Source: Spinellus fusiger (Eukaryota > Mucoromycota > Mucoromycetes > Mucorales > Phycomycetaceae). Taken from it: a stretch of 64,000 nucleotides of DNA. The translations under genes and the position numbers were made by a program. How positions within the stretch are numbered: position 1 is the stretch's first letter; each line of letters begins with the position of its first letter. The notes under the pieces were generated by a model. That model did not search any database. It saw only the letters and a program-made list of their open reading frames with translations, and was not told where the DNA came from. The DNA is taken from NCBI GenBank assembly GCA_025094145.1, contig JALLLS010000100.1, forward strand, positions 1 to 64,000. Direction: 5' to 3'. Positions 13,431 through 25,198 of this stretch are shown piece after piece.

Positions 13431-14409
13431 ATAACGCCAAATGAAATAAGCAAGGTCGCTTATTGGATTTTAAAAGGCCGCCCTTTAGCACTGTTAGCAC
13501 TGTACACTATTTTTTTTCTTCTTTTGCCCACGGAATATCAAAAAAAGAAAAAGGATGGACAATGAGTGGAAAATGCGAGTAATGCACTTAGGAGACTGAT
13601 TCATTGACCAAAGCAAGATGGGTTCTATTTTCCCTTTTCTCTTTGGCGCGCACACAAGTTACAAAAAAGCAGATCCATCACGGAGACTACTAGAGAGCCA
13701 AAAGGCACTAGCATCCCCATTGTACTTTATGTCATTCTATAGTTACGGGCTGAAGTATAGAAGCAGTAAAAGAAGGGGAGACTCATGAGTGACACTGTAA
13801 ATGCGTGTCTATCAGGGGTAAATGTAATTCTATTTTTCTTCATCATCATCCCCTATCATAAAGACTGCTTACAGCCATTGAATATTGACAGTTACTAACC
13901 TCCCACCCACCTGGGACTCAATCAAGAGAGAGAAGGAAAGAGAAAGAAAGAAAGATATTTCTACTAGTTCCTCCAGACAGAATAGTGTAGAGAAGAAGAA
14001 ACAGCTGTCGAAACAGACTCGAATGCAAACAGGGTCTGGTGTTTTCTATGCAGTGGAAAGAACAATGAGCTCTTCTTTTCAGTGGTAATGTCCTTTTCAG
14101 TGACAATGAATGAGGATCCATTTCGTCAGCATAGTAACATAGTGTTCTGCCATAAAATAACACTGCTGTTGCCATGGACACAGCAAAAAGGCACACAACA
14201 AGAGCCATGGATGGATTAAAACAGTGCAAACAACAGCAGCATCCCCTTGCCAGCACAATGCCTCACCCAAAAAGAGAAGTATTTATACGCCCTGTTCAAA
14301 GTTCAACTTGCTTTATCTTTCTTTCCTTCTTTTCTTGTCTGCCTCTCCTTTGCGTATTTTCATACAAGAGACATGCTCATTGGGAAATATCTGAACTGCT
14401 GCCTGTAAT
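13431..14409. other. Upstream region of the WWE-like gene
   Basis: No gene was recognised. The base composition becomes less AT-rich towards the gene at 14410. Open frames here on both strands are short and lack family features. The stretch probably contains the promoter and 5' UTR. Confidence 0.5.
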
Positions 14410-15249
14410 ATGATGATGTACAACCAAACCAAAGACGCCAACCACTCTTTCCACTCTCGCCCTACTGTTAAAGGGCATATATTGCAACACACAACCTCCA
14501 TGTTACTCGATGATGATATCACTATGGCCTGGTCCTCACCTGGTATGACTTCTATCAAGTATGAACATACACCTCCCATTAAATATGAGCATACGCCCTC
14601 TATCAAGTATGAGCATACGCCCTCTATCAAGTATGAGCATACACCCACTATCAAGTATGAGCATACACCCGCTATCAAATACGAACACACACTCTCCTCC
14701 TCCTCCTCCTCTCCTCTCCCAATACCTGATACTAAAAGCATGTCATTGCCGGCAATGGCTCGTTCCTCTGCCTCCACCTCCACTGCTGTCACTTCTTCAG
14801 GTGCCTCGGGGGCCTCGGGTGCTGCATCCAATGGGTTCAAACCCCAGCATTCTGTGTGGGGAGTGATTAAAGACCAGGACTTCCATCCTCTCACTCTCAA
14901 ACACCAGCGTGATCTCGAGAACCTGTTTCTGTCAGGAACTATCATCCAAGACTTTTACTTTTGGCAAGCTAATCTCGGTGGCTATTGTATGGCAAATATG
15001 ATACACAGTAAGTTGATTTTCTTCTTTATGTTTCCCCCCTTCTTTTCCTTTGATCTTCTTTGATCTTCCTTGATCTTCCTTGATCTTCCTTGATCTTCTT
15101 CTATCTTTTATCTTTTGCTTATTCTTCTTTTTTTTTCTGTTTCTATAGAGGAAGTTGCCTGGGCTGGTGGCAGTTATGATCTTGAGCGTCGCATGGTGGA
15201 AGGAGCACCTCATCCTGGTCGGAGAAAGAAGAAGCGTGGGTTGAGTTGA
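14410..15249 (+). CDS. WWE-domain-like protein with six tandem IKYE repeats
   Basis: There are two exons, 14410-15007 and 15149-15249, giving 232 residues. Residues 48-95 are six copies of an 8-residue unit, xIKYEHTP, each holding a perfect SUMO-attachment consensus (hydrophobic-K-x-E). A Ser/Thr/Ala-rich linker follows. The C-terminal part reads VWGVIKDQDFHPLT, LKHQRDLENLFLSG, a central Tyr, and ends SYDLERRMVEG and a basic tail (GRRKKKRG). This order (initial Trp, a QxxLE helix, Tyr, terminal RR) fits a WWE domain, a fold that binds ADP-ribose chains or mediates ubiquitin-pathway contacts in other proteins. The domain call is by pattern only. The intron contains a TTGATCTTCC tandem tract. 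The start is the first of three adjacent Met codons. The gene converges on Rpb5. Confidence 0.65.
14551..14694 (+). repeat. 24-bp coding tandem repeat, six units (IKYE motifs)
   Basis: There are six consecutive 24-nt units encoding S/P/S/S/T/A-IKYEHT-P/L. Synonymous differences between units (AAG/AAA, GAA/GAG, CAT/CAC) show that the peptide is kept while codons drift. Confidence 0.95.
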
Positions 15250-15882
15250 GCCATCTGTACCTTTTTGGCCTCCCTTGTGTCTATTGTCTCCCTTGTCTTT
15301 TTCCTATCCCTTTTTTCTTTCTCTTTTTCATATCCTTCTACTTGTTATTTAGTTATTTAGTTATTTTGTAATTATTGCTCTTCTTCCTTGCTATCGTAGA
15401 CAGACAAGCAAAAAGAGTAAAAATTGATTAAAAATGACACATGAATAAGAATACAACAATAACAGCAGACACCCACAGAGAGAGAGAGAAAGAGATCTAT
15501 TGACAAGACTACAACTGCATCTACACATAGAAATGCACTTATAAGTCTATGGAGTCTGTAGATCAAGAGACAGACAATGTATCTTTTATACTCATGTGCA
15601 TATAGGGTGGCCTTTTTCTTTCTTTCTTTATAAATATATCTATATCTATATCTACTGGTAAATATCCCCTAGTCAATCCATCTCCACTTGAGAAATAGGA
15701 AGCCATTGTTATGTATTGAAGAATAGAAAAAGAAAGAGAGAATGTGTAGATGTGTTTGTGTAGATGTGGAAGTAGGTGGATTGGGCCATAGGTTTGGTTG
15801 TATTTTCTAGCTTGTTTTGTCTGTATTCATAGCAGCAAAAAAAGAAGAACAGACAGACACACAGACACTCATAGGCCATTAT
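15250..15882. other. Intergenic space between converging genes
   Basis: This is the 3' side of both the WWE-like gene and Rpb5. It contains GA-rich, CA-rich and TATC-rich simple tracts. No gene was seen. Confidence 0.6.
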
Positions 15883-16937
15883 TTATATGCACAATCTGTA
15901 ACTCACGTAGCGACCTGCAGTTTCACTATCTCTTAGGATCTTCACCACCTAATACCACACACACACACATAGATACATAAGTCCTGGGCTCTTATGGGCT
16001 TTTCTTGTTGATTTACCTGTCCACGGTTCAGACCGTAGTATCTTGCTACTGGATCTGTGTGCTGAATACGGGGCAGCTGCGTGTCTTTGAGACGACTATA
16101 CCATTCCAAAAAAAAAAGAAAAAAAAGAGTCAACAGACATCCTCCTCACCAGAACACCACAAGATACCACTTACTATCTCTGCAACAAGGCTGCCTTTTC
16201 TTCAGGAGTCAATACTTCGTGTTTTGGTACAAGCACATGGTGTGTAATATTCACCAACAGCTCATTCTCTTGAAATGACTCGAGGGTGTGCTTTGAAGGC
16301 AACGATTGGATCACCTACAAACAAACAAACAAACATCTCTTGTAAACCATCCTCATCCTACACACACACACACACACAAGACATACCTTGTTGGCAGAAG
16401 AAGTCATGCTCTGCTGGTAAATACAAACACCCTTGGGAATCTGTTGCTGTGCCATACGTTCGACATAGCTAGAAAGAAAGAAAGAAAGAAAGAAAAAGAG
16501 AGTTACACTCTTGTTGACATGGACTATCACTTACACACGCAGAGGCTTCACACCTACAGATTTGTCCTTGGGGAAGAACACAAGGAGTTGTTGTGTAGGA
16601 TCATCTCTCTTTTGAACTACAAAAGTCAAGTGGTCTCGGCTAGTGTAAAGAAAGTCAACACTTGTCCTCCCCTCCCCTATACAACCACTTACTCCACATC
16701 TCCTGAAGGTGCAAATGTACGCTTGAACGTCTCCAATTCCATATCAATTTCGTTTTGAGACACCAAATAGCCCTGCACAGTGTTCATGAGCTTGCCCTCA
16801 CCCTCTCTTTTTCTTTTTCTTCTTTTCTTTTTTGCACACAGGTCATAAAAGACACTTACACGATCGTGGACCATCTGATGTGCAGTACGGTACACTCTCC
16901 ACAAGCGAGTGACTTCGTTTCGGCTGGTGGATTCCAT
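15883..16937 (-). CDS. RPB5: RNA polymerase I/II/III shared subunit Rpb5 (RPABC1), seven exons
   Basis: Rpb5 is a subunit common to the three nuclear RNA polymerases; it lies in the lower jaw near downstream DNA. Exons on the minus strand are 16937-16860, 16772-16693, 16639-16535, 16468-16387, 16314-16175, 16095-16017 and 15948-15883, and the reading frame joins without stops. The 209-residue product matches the usual 205-215. The N-terminal jaw part begins [20 protein letters not shown] and [17 protein letters not shown]. The conserved C-terminal domain shows [45 protein letters not shown] and [13 protein letters not shown]. The terminal GRYVSYR-type block is the family hallmark. The start at 16937 was chosen because the aligned N-terminus begins there; an upstream Met would only add poly-Lys and Leu text from the 5' leader. 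All donors are GT. Confidence 0.95.
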
Positions 16938-17650
16938 GAGAAGTAGCTTTTGGGTGCTCTTGTCAAGAAGTCGCCTTCCACAATTTTTTAAAGGACAGGT
17001 GAAGCTGTTGCTCCTGTGACTGTTAAATGAGAGTCTCAGCCACCAGAGGAGGAGGAGGAGGAACAAGGGAAAGAGCGCTTCCCTCCCTCTTTTTTTTTTT
17101 TTTTTTTGGTTTTTGGTTTGGCAGTGAGAGGGATCTTCATTTGGCAAGTCATAGGAAGAGGGCTTTAAAAGAAAGTCAAGTATAGTAAAAGACAGACGCC
17201 TTCTTATTTATTTTATTTTATTTTATTTATTTATTTATTTATATATATAAAATAGTACTGTTCTTTGGGATATGGGTTCTGTTGAATAAATAGTCACAGA
17301 AGAAAGACGAGAGATGACGGACTGATAGATGTGGATTATTCTCAATTTCAATACAAAAGATGTGTTTGTTTTTGTATTAGAATGGACATGTCAGTAGATG
17401 TAGCTTAGTGTTATTCATGCTTTGTTATTACATCTACCAATACCACTAGAAGAAGAAAGACATCTTTAGCATAGATAGACATATCTACTCTGTTTTCTCC
17501 CTTTATTTTTAATAATAATAAAAAGGTGGATGGGACCCTCTTCTTGATATGTTGATATATTTATTTATTTATTTTTCTTTGTTTTTCTTTGTTTTTTTTC
17601 TTCAAGTATTTACAGTTCACTTTGGTTGAGAATGAATAAGACGACTGCAT
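16938..17650. other. Intergenic stretch between Rpb5 and the RhoGAP gene
   Basis: It contains a 20-base T run near 17090, TTTTA/TTTA repeats at about 17200-17250, and a second TTTA tract near 17555. No gene was seen. It should hold the Rpb5 promoter and the 3' end of the RhoGAP gene. Confidence 0.6.
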
Positions 17651-17916
17651 TCAAGTACTTCCTTGCCCAATAGCATGGCTTGCATTGCTGTCATACAGAC
17701 ACGCATTTCTATCCACACTCAGTTCCATAATGAGAGTCTTTAAGAACGATTGCTCATATTTTGAGTTTTCAAACACGGTCGTGAGGCTCTCGGAGGGACA
17801 GCGCAAGAAATTGGGAGCAAACACCATGGCAAGATTAGCAATGTTCATCAGTGTATGTTCTGTAATGGCAGGATGTGTAAATTCCTAGAGTGTCCACAGC
17901 TGTTAGTTTTCATTTC

Positions 17917-17952
<36 letters not shown>

Positions 17953-20543
17953 TGCTGTGATGTTGAATGTCTCTTCTTCTCACTCACTTGAAGGAAACTG
18001 ATCATGTACAGGACAATGCGTCGATTGACATCAGGCAAAGAGTTGATGATGGCCACTGCCTTTGTACTATCTTCTGAGGATTCAATACAAGCATTGTAGA
18101 ATTCAGGCAGAATCAATGGACTTGATAATTCTCGTAGCCACAATTTGATAAGACTGGCAGGGACATTGGGATCAGTGATGTTTGAAGTGTCATAATGGCC
18201 GTTCTCTATACGGATACGCTATGAAGAGGATTAGTTCTTTTATTCTTTTGTTCTTTTTTCAGTGGTGTCTATGACAAGTGGACTGGTACTTACAAGATCC
18301 GTCACTGCATCAGCATCGCCCGACACTCTAAAGATGCCCTCCGAGTGTTTTCCGTTCATCTCATTCACAGATTCTGCCAAAAAGGGAACAATCTGGGGCA
18401 GTTGGAGCGAGCATTGTGGGTCTTGTCTCTGCAACTGCATAATGAACTCGAGGGATTCTCCAAACACACTTGGCTTAAAGGGTGCGACCTATGCATAATA
18501 AAAGCAAGGGACACCGCAAGGGACAGACCGAGTCATGGAAAGCCGTCAGCATACCAGCACACACACACCTATTTTTTTTCTTTTTTTTTTATATTTATAG
18601 CTATGTTGATTTACCTTGGCACGCTCTATTTCTGGTGGCGTCAGAACCTTTCCTTTGGCCCCTCGTTGACAAATCCGCTTGAGCTTGATCGACACATGTT
18701 GGCTTAATTTATCTGTCTCGTCTTCCTTAGTGTGGTGGTACTGCTCTACAAAATGACACAAGTAGCCCTCAAAGTTCTTGGACGGTGGAAAGGCAATGCT
18801 AATCACACACAGAATCTCCCATCCCTTGCGAACACTGTCTCGGCTGGGGTTGTCCCGCAGTTGCTTACACACCTGGACATAGATCTCATCTCGCATCTGT
18901 CCCTTGTCAATGCCACAGGCAAGAATGCACCGGTAGTCTTCAATGTCGCTGGTGTTGCGTGGACGGGGTCGGTCGCCCATCAGGGTCTGGATCAGCTTGA
19001 AGCACTTGAGGGCATCCTTGTACAAGTCCTTGTTGAGCATGATCAGGGGCTGCTTTAAGGATTCCTGTGGTGCAAAAGACAATGGAGTGTTAGCGAGAAA
19101 TAGAGAAATAGAGAAATAGAGAAGTAGAGAAATAGAGATGAAAAAGCCTCTACCCCTCTCTTCTCTTCTCTCTCTCTCTCTTTTATATTCATGTCTACAC
19201 CTATGCATGGAATGGCGTTCTCGGACCCTACCTTGGTCCACTGTAGCATCTCTGTCATGGGCACTCTGCGTCGAAACAGACCCCGTTTGTGCGTCGAAAA
19301 GTATTTTTGGGCAAACCCATCAATGGCAAATCGGTTGATGTCTTGGCGTAATCCTGAGGGCAAGATGGGTCTATCTATTAGTATTTTCCCTTGTGGATCT
19401 CTGGACACATACGAATCAAGGGTGCTCAGTGTACTGACAGGATTGAGTCTCTGGAGCGTGTTGGCTGCATTGAGTGGGTTCATATGTTCTGCAGCCTCTG
19501 ATGTTGTGAGTAAGACAAGTCTGTGGACAGACCACCACTTACCAGGACTGTTCACTGGCGAGCTGATCACAATGGAGTAGCGACTCGTGGCAGGGGAGAC
19601 ACTGGATTTGACCATGGTCTTGAAGGTCGTCCCCATCGCCCCTGACCCTTGGGACACTGTTTTGGCTGAGCGGGCAAGATTAGAAAAGGCAGAGAAATGA
19701 GAAAGACGTCGGGATCTGTCAGAGGGCTTGTGTTCCATACAACAAAAGAAGAAGAAAAAAATAATAGAAAAAAATAATAAAAATAAACAAAAAAAAGAGG
19801 GTTCCATCAGCTTACAAGTCAGTGGCTGCTGTTCTTACTTGTGTAGTGTGGAGACTCTGTTTACGAGTGGGGGTTGTGAGGAGTTTACCAAGACCAAATG
19901 GAAAGGTAACAGTGGTTGTTTCTGATATAGTGTCGGTGGGGTGGGTGGGTCCTTTGGCTCCGTCTGAAGTGGACCTGTGGTGGAGAGGAGGTCGAGTGCG
20001 TCCGGGAAGTGGAAGGTCCAAGGATCGGCTGTTGCGCTTTGTTTCTGGGGATCCAGCCCCAGTGAGGCAGGGAGTGGTGTGGGTGGAGGGAAGGAGACGG
20101 TCTCGAAATACAGGAGAGTGTTTCTATGCAAGTGTCAACACCAGGCATGACTCTGTAAGCAACTTGCCTGCACTTCCATCAGCTGCCATACAGGCTTATT
20201 GGAGGGTCGCTCCCACTGAATAGAGCGGGTGTGTGGGGTGTAGTAGAACGTACGCTGCTGTTCCTCATCCCACAACTCCCAGCAGTCTAGGGGATCCACA
20301 GGTTTACTAACGCATTAGAAGGGCTGTGGGTTCTTTCCTCACCACTTACATCGTCCCCAGTGGTTTCTCCAGGACACATTCAAGCGTCGTCTAGTAAGAT
20401 AGATAGATAGATAGATAAGAAACACCAAGATGACAGGCGAAGAAACAGCACTCATGCGCAAAGGTGCCTACCAGACTGCAGTACAGGGTTTCGTTGTCTT
20501 CAGTGTATTCATGAGTAATTTCTATCCAATCGTATTGAGACAT
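17651..20543 (-). CDS. WW-WW-MyTH4-RhoGAP protein, ARHGAP39/Vilse-like, ten exons
   Basis: This is a predicted GTPase-activating protein for Rho/Rac proteins linked to the cytoskeleton. Exons (minus) are 20543-20472, 20390-20350, 20306-20168, 20123-19839, 19726-19543, 19497-19232, 19064-18615, 18488-18294, 18218-17988 and 17884-17651; the frame is open for 698 residues. Residues 6-34 form a degenerate first WW domain (WIEITHEYTEDNETLYCS). Residues 47-75 form a second WW (WELWDEEQQRTFYYTPHTRS, then WERP). A Ser/Pro-rich linker follows. MyTH4 spans about 290-475 (IQTLMGDRPRP, CILACGIDKGQMRDEIYVQV). RhoGAP covers about 488-690, with the catalytic arginine near residue 533 in GIFRVSG and the later KLWLRELSSPLILP and NLAMVFAPNFLR blocks. 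Intron 3 uses a GC donor and is only 44 nt long. The order matches animal ARHGAP39/Vilse. Domain calls are from motifs, and intron joins from frame continuity. Confidence 0.88.
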
Positions 20544-22016
20544 GAGATTAAGATATAGATATATATATAAAAGATAATAATAATAATAATAGAGCCACTC
20601 AAAAGAGCTACTTTCAACAGGGAAGGATTGGGAAGGGAGAAGTACCAGAAAAGGGAAAATCTCTCTCTTGGTCTGCACTCAATGGCTTTTGGCTCTTTTG
20701 GCCCTTTTGCCTTGCCAACAAGAACATTGTTGTACAGATAACAACTCAGCCTTTTTTTATTTTTATTTTTATTATAGCAAGTCAGGGTATCACTCGAGTG
20801 CGTCTTTGGCTTGTTTAGGCTACGGGACAGCAGAACACTCTTCTTTTTGTCCAATGCTACTCCACGTGTAAAGAGGTTGAAGATCCGCTCCTAGAATGGA
20901 GGTGGAGTAAAAGCACATCTTTCATAACAGTCATGGAGTAGCATTTATTATGGTAGAATGGGACCACGGAGGCTGTTCTCTTTGGGTGGATTCTCTTTGG
21001 GTGGTTTATTGTTGAGTAGAGAATGATTACATGTCTATCCATGGCCACAGACAATAGACACAGCTCAGTAGGGGTGCTCTTCATATAGTGTCCATCCTCT
21101 TTACCAGTCCATCCCTCCTCCTCTGCTTTTGTCCATGCCATTCTCAGTCTTTTGTCTCTTTGTCTCTTTGTCTTTTTGTCATTGTATTCTTATATCTATA
21201 TAAATATATGTTTTAAAATGTCTGCTATTTATTTCACAGATAGAACCAATGAATGGACACATCTTTCACAGCAAATTTGATGGCAGCTGGACCAGCCAAG
21301 TTGATCCATACTGTATGAACGATGCATAAGTGGTTGCAGAACAATTTGACTTTGCATGGCTGTCTCTTTGTTCTCTCCTCTTATGAATAATTCACTGATA
21401 ACTCATTGATATGTAATGCTATGAGGGGTATTTAAGTTGGACACCTTATCATCCAACTCATAATGGCTGTTGGGTCTACTCAATGTACGTGTACAAAGTG
21501 TTGAATAGATCTATGACCATGAGGAAAAGAATCACTTTATTCTCAGTCATAAGTGAATAATTATTACTTGTCAGTGAGTTATCAATGAGTTATCAGTGAG
21601 TTATCAGTGAGTTATTGATGAGTTATTGATGAGTTATCAATAGGCTATCAATAGGCTATCAATAAGTTATCACTTATCAATTCACCACTTGGCCTATCCT
21701 TCTACTGTTGTATGATCTCATTTATGAATACTTGCTCATTTACCTTATGCATTGATCTCTCCTGTAGTCTATCAACACTCAAGGAGAAGATGATTTACTA
21801 TTTATCCCAACATTGGACCTTATTGAGAACCAAAATAGATACTTGTAATGATGCTTCTATGCTTTTCGAATGCTTTTTGTAGTTGAATGACCCTATCCTG
21901 TATTTTTATAGTTTCAACAAGTTTGTCATGCACTCATTTCATTGAAGCTAGATCCTGCTATATCCTATTAGATCTCTATGCTATGGGGCCTAGAACACCA
22001 TGATGATGATGATGAT

Positions 22017-22017
22017 G

Positions 22018-22068
<51 letters not shown>

Positions 22069-22072
22069 GTAA
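22017..22072. repeat. (GAT)n(AAT)n microsatellite
   Basis: A short GAT run passes into about 17 AAT/TAA units and then into a CAT run. It lies in intergenic DNA. Confidence 0.9.
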
Positions 22073-22439
22073 TCAGCATCATCATCATTAATGTCTTATT
22101 CTCTTGCAACCGATCCTACTCTTGCAGCCAAGAATAGATTCCACCCTACCAGGCATAAGACACACAACATAATCCATCTCAAATAGACTCACCAACATAA
22201 TGAAATAGACTCCCCTTTCTTCTCCTTATTTTCTTTCTTAATGAGCATAGAATTGAATGTGGAGGATGTAACATTGTCCTACTTATCCTCACTCATGTAC
22301 ACTAATGATAAACCCCATACAATGATCCATTGTAGATCGGTGAATGAGGTCTGAAGTCTACACTAGAGACATATGTATTTATTTCTGATGAATTGTAGGG
22401 GAATCACAGGAGAGGGTGCACTGTTGAACCAATGTAGAA

Positions 22440-22620
22440 TAGGTGAGTGGGTAAGTAGGTAAGTAGGTAAATAGGTGAATAGCTGAACAGCTCAACAGCT
22501 CAACAGCTCAACATATGAACAATTAAGCAATTGAATAACTAAACAATTGAACAATTGAATAACTAAACAATTGAACAATTGAATAACTAAACAATTGAAC
22601 AATTGGATAACTGATCCATT
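22440..22620. repeat. AATTGAATAACTAAAC minisatellite
   Basis: The tract begins with GTAAGTAG and GAACAGCTCAAC short repeats. It then has three near-identical units of about 25 bases built from AACAATTG and AATAACTAA. The AACAATTG half-sites are palindrome-like (CAATTG). There is no coding function. Confidence 0.85.
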
Positions 22621-22814
22621 GAGCATCTGAACAGCCGAATGAATGAATGAATAAAGAAATAGAAAAAAAAGGGGCAGAGGAATCGAATGCTCATAAGAGA
22701 AATGCACATGGTCAAGCTAATTTACAGAAAGTATTCAAACAAAAAGGGAGAGAGAGAGTATGTATGTATGTGTGTGTGTATGTGTGTGTGTATGTGTATG
22801 TGTGTGTGTGTGTG

Positions 22815-25198
22815 TTAACAACCTTGCTTTTGTTTGGCATAGTCACTCTTGGCATAACGCAGTCCACATGCATTGCAAAGCTCTTTGGGACCATTGGGAC
22901 CTCTTCGCCATTCAGGTGAGTCCTGGGACTGGCATTGAGCACACATCTTGGACACTTCTTGCTGCTGTCTATGTTTTCTCTATTTTGTAGATACAGATCG
23001 ACAGGGATGAATGAGAAAGTGGAATGGGTTGAATGAATGGCATGACTCTAGAATGCCCGTAGGACAGACACAGTGCATCTTCATAGCAATAACAGTAGTA
23101 ATAGCACCAACACTAACACTAACAAATAATAAAGAACAGACAGATTACCTTTCTGCGCTTGGGATTGGTCGCTGCTTCAATCTGCTCTCGTAACCGCTTG
23201 TTGGATAGTTGCAACTGATGGAGTTCATACTGCCAACTCGTCCCCCGCGTAGTCTCAATCTCAGAAAAGATATTCTCCTCCAGACTCTTGACCACACCAC
23301 CCTCCACACACGCCTTAGGCCGTGTCTGTACCAGTGCAAAGGAGGGCGTCCCCTGGCCAGGCAGTGTGTCTCCAGGATAAAACGTAGAAAGAACTGCCGT
23401 ATAGCTCCCTTTACTGTTCAGCATAGAGTGCTGCAGATTCACCACCTTGCCTTCCTTGACAAGATCAAAGGCACGGCCCATGTCGGGTATTTCATGGCTG
23501 GAGATGTACTGGTACATGGACTCTCCCTCCAATGCATCGGATGAGAATCGAATGCCCTCCTTACAATTGGTCGTCACATGCAGATACAGCCCTGACAGAC
23601 TCGTCTTGGCCCAAAACTCGTGAGGGTGGGTGAAGCTCGTAGGCGACAAGTGACGCCACAAGAGACTGTACGTGGGCCGTTCTCTACCAGCCAGGATAAG
23701 GCATTTGCGCCCCTTGCTCTGGTCCATGTGGAGTTTTCCTTGACACTCCATCCAAATATAGCCAGAGTGTTTGCGTCTGACCCGGAACAGTGAGTTGACT
23801 ACCTTGTCCGAGTCACTGGTGGCCTCCTTTATTTCTCTCATGACAGGGACAATGTCGGAGGGATGGCAGATGGAGCTGAGAGATCGGCCCAGGAGTTCAT
23901 GGGGTTCGTATTCCAACAGGGCCTTGCTGGCCTGGGAGCAGTACAGGAAGAAGCCTTTGAGGGACACAACGTGGATAAAGTCCAGGGATTGTTCCAGTAG
24001 CAGTTTATTCCATTCTTGCTGTGGATGGTGTTCATTGTCATTGGAGGAGCTCCTGTCCTTGATCAGTTCCATGATCTCTGGACTGTGGATGTAGGAGCTA
24101 TTGAAGGTAGGTATTTCACGGAAGTAGTTGTCCATGGAATCCAGCAAGAGATCTGTTGGTACTGTAGTGAGTGGGCCTGTTTCTTTCTTTCTTTCTTTCT
24201 TTCTTTCTTTCGTTCTTTCTTTTTATATGACTTACTGCTTGGTAGCTGGGAGGGAATTGTGGCGTGTTGTTGGTAATTCACCATGTAAGTGCCATCTAAA
24301 GATCATCGAGTCAGAGAGTTCCTTCCTCCATACAAGAAAATAAAAAATAAAAAAGGGGCGGGAAGGGGAGAGCAATGATGGATTACCTTTCATCTTCTCA
24401 AGAATAGAATTAGGCTGCTCCACCAAATCCACTTGTAAACCCACATAGTAGGCCACTTCTCCATTGTTATCCAGAAGAGGAATGACGGTGATGAGGTTAA
24501 CAAAGGGCTGACGATGAGATACAGTTATTCTGCATAAAGTACCTGTCCACCCTTGCGATAGTTGATGATACTGGCTTGGTGCTCCCTCCGCTGCATAAGC
24601 TGTGCCTTGAGGTGGTAGACGGTCTGGTTGTCCGTGTGCTGTCGCCTTGATCCACACGTCACTCTACCATCGGGTGACTGTAGAAACCGACAGTTCTTGC
24701 CCACAATCTCAGCACTGGTGTATTTTGTCAGTTGTTCAAATGCAGGTGAACAGTAGACAACGGGGCAGTCGTGCTGTCGGGCATCTGAGACCAAGAAGGA
24801 GCAGGAAAGGTCAATAGGGCCCAAGTTGATTTCTGGGTTGGGTCTAGTATATGCATATATACATATTTACATATTTACATATATACATTCAGAGAGAAAG
24901 AGAAAGAGAGAGAAAGAGAGAGAGAGAGACCAGCTATGTTAGAAGAAGCTCCTCCTCCTAAGAAACACAGGCAGGCTTACCGGTTGGCAAGGCGAGAGAG
25001 AACACTGATCATATCAAAACCAGAGTCAGAATACACCCCTGCCAGTGGTGCAGAGGGTGATCTTGCGATTGTTGGCTGTAGATGGACGAGTTGTTGGCCT
25101 TCCTCTTCTATGTTTCTGTCAAACCTGAGGGACTCCTCGAGAAAGGCTTCAAGTGTCTCTACTTGCTCATTTACAGTTGAGTAGGCATGATGAGTCAT
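22815..25198 (-). CDS. wc-1: White-collar-1-type blue-light receptor and GATA-finger transcription factor, six exons
   Basis: The family senses blue light through a flavin-binding LOV domain and activates light-responsive genes with WC-2. Exons (minus) are 25198-24981, 24843-24543, 24507-24387, 24295-24236, 24161-23149 and 22979-22815, giving 625 residues. The LOV core spans about 80-210, with the photo-adduct cysteine near residue 124 in GKNCRFLQ and the NYRKGGQ and [17 protein letters not shown] strands. Two further PAS regions follow at about 280-400 ([27 protein letters not shown]) and 410-520. A basic NPKRRK segment precedes the zinc finger at about 584-609, C-X2-C-X18-C-X2-C, with EWRRGP and [10 protein letters not shown]. 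The protein ends 16 residues after the last finger cysteine. Intron 2 is only 35 nt (24542-24508), yet it is needed to restore the frame. All key LOV and finger residues are present, so it looks functional. In Mucorales this family includes madA/mcwc-1 genes. Confidence 0.93.

Larger units (their letters stand above)
20544..22814. other. Intergenic region with minisatellites
   Basis: No gene was recognised. The region holds GAGTTATCAATGA-type tandems at about 21560-21670, a (TAA)n run at about 22017-22070 flanked by GAT/CAT triplets, and the minisatellite at 22440-22620. It separates the 5' end of the RhoGAP gene from the 3' end of white-collar-1. Confidence 0.6.

Noticed and set aside
14826..14846. 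GGGTTCAAACCCC resembling a tRNA T-arm
   Set aside because: It lies in the coding exon of the WWE-like gene, with no acceptor stem or other arms around it.
14313..14945. 210-codon minus-strand ORF with repeated VCSYLI units
   Set aside because: It is the antisense of the IKYE repeat array; the sense strand has the intron, basic tail and domain pattern.
20857..21141. 94-codon minus-strand ORF between RhoGAP and WC-1 genes
   Set aside because: No family features and contains tandem CCACCCAAAGAGAA-type repeats; probably chance.
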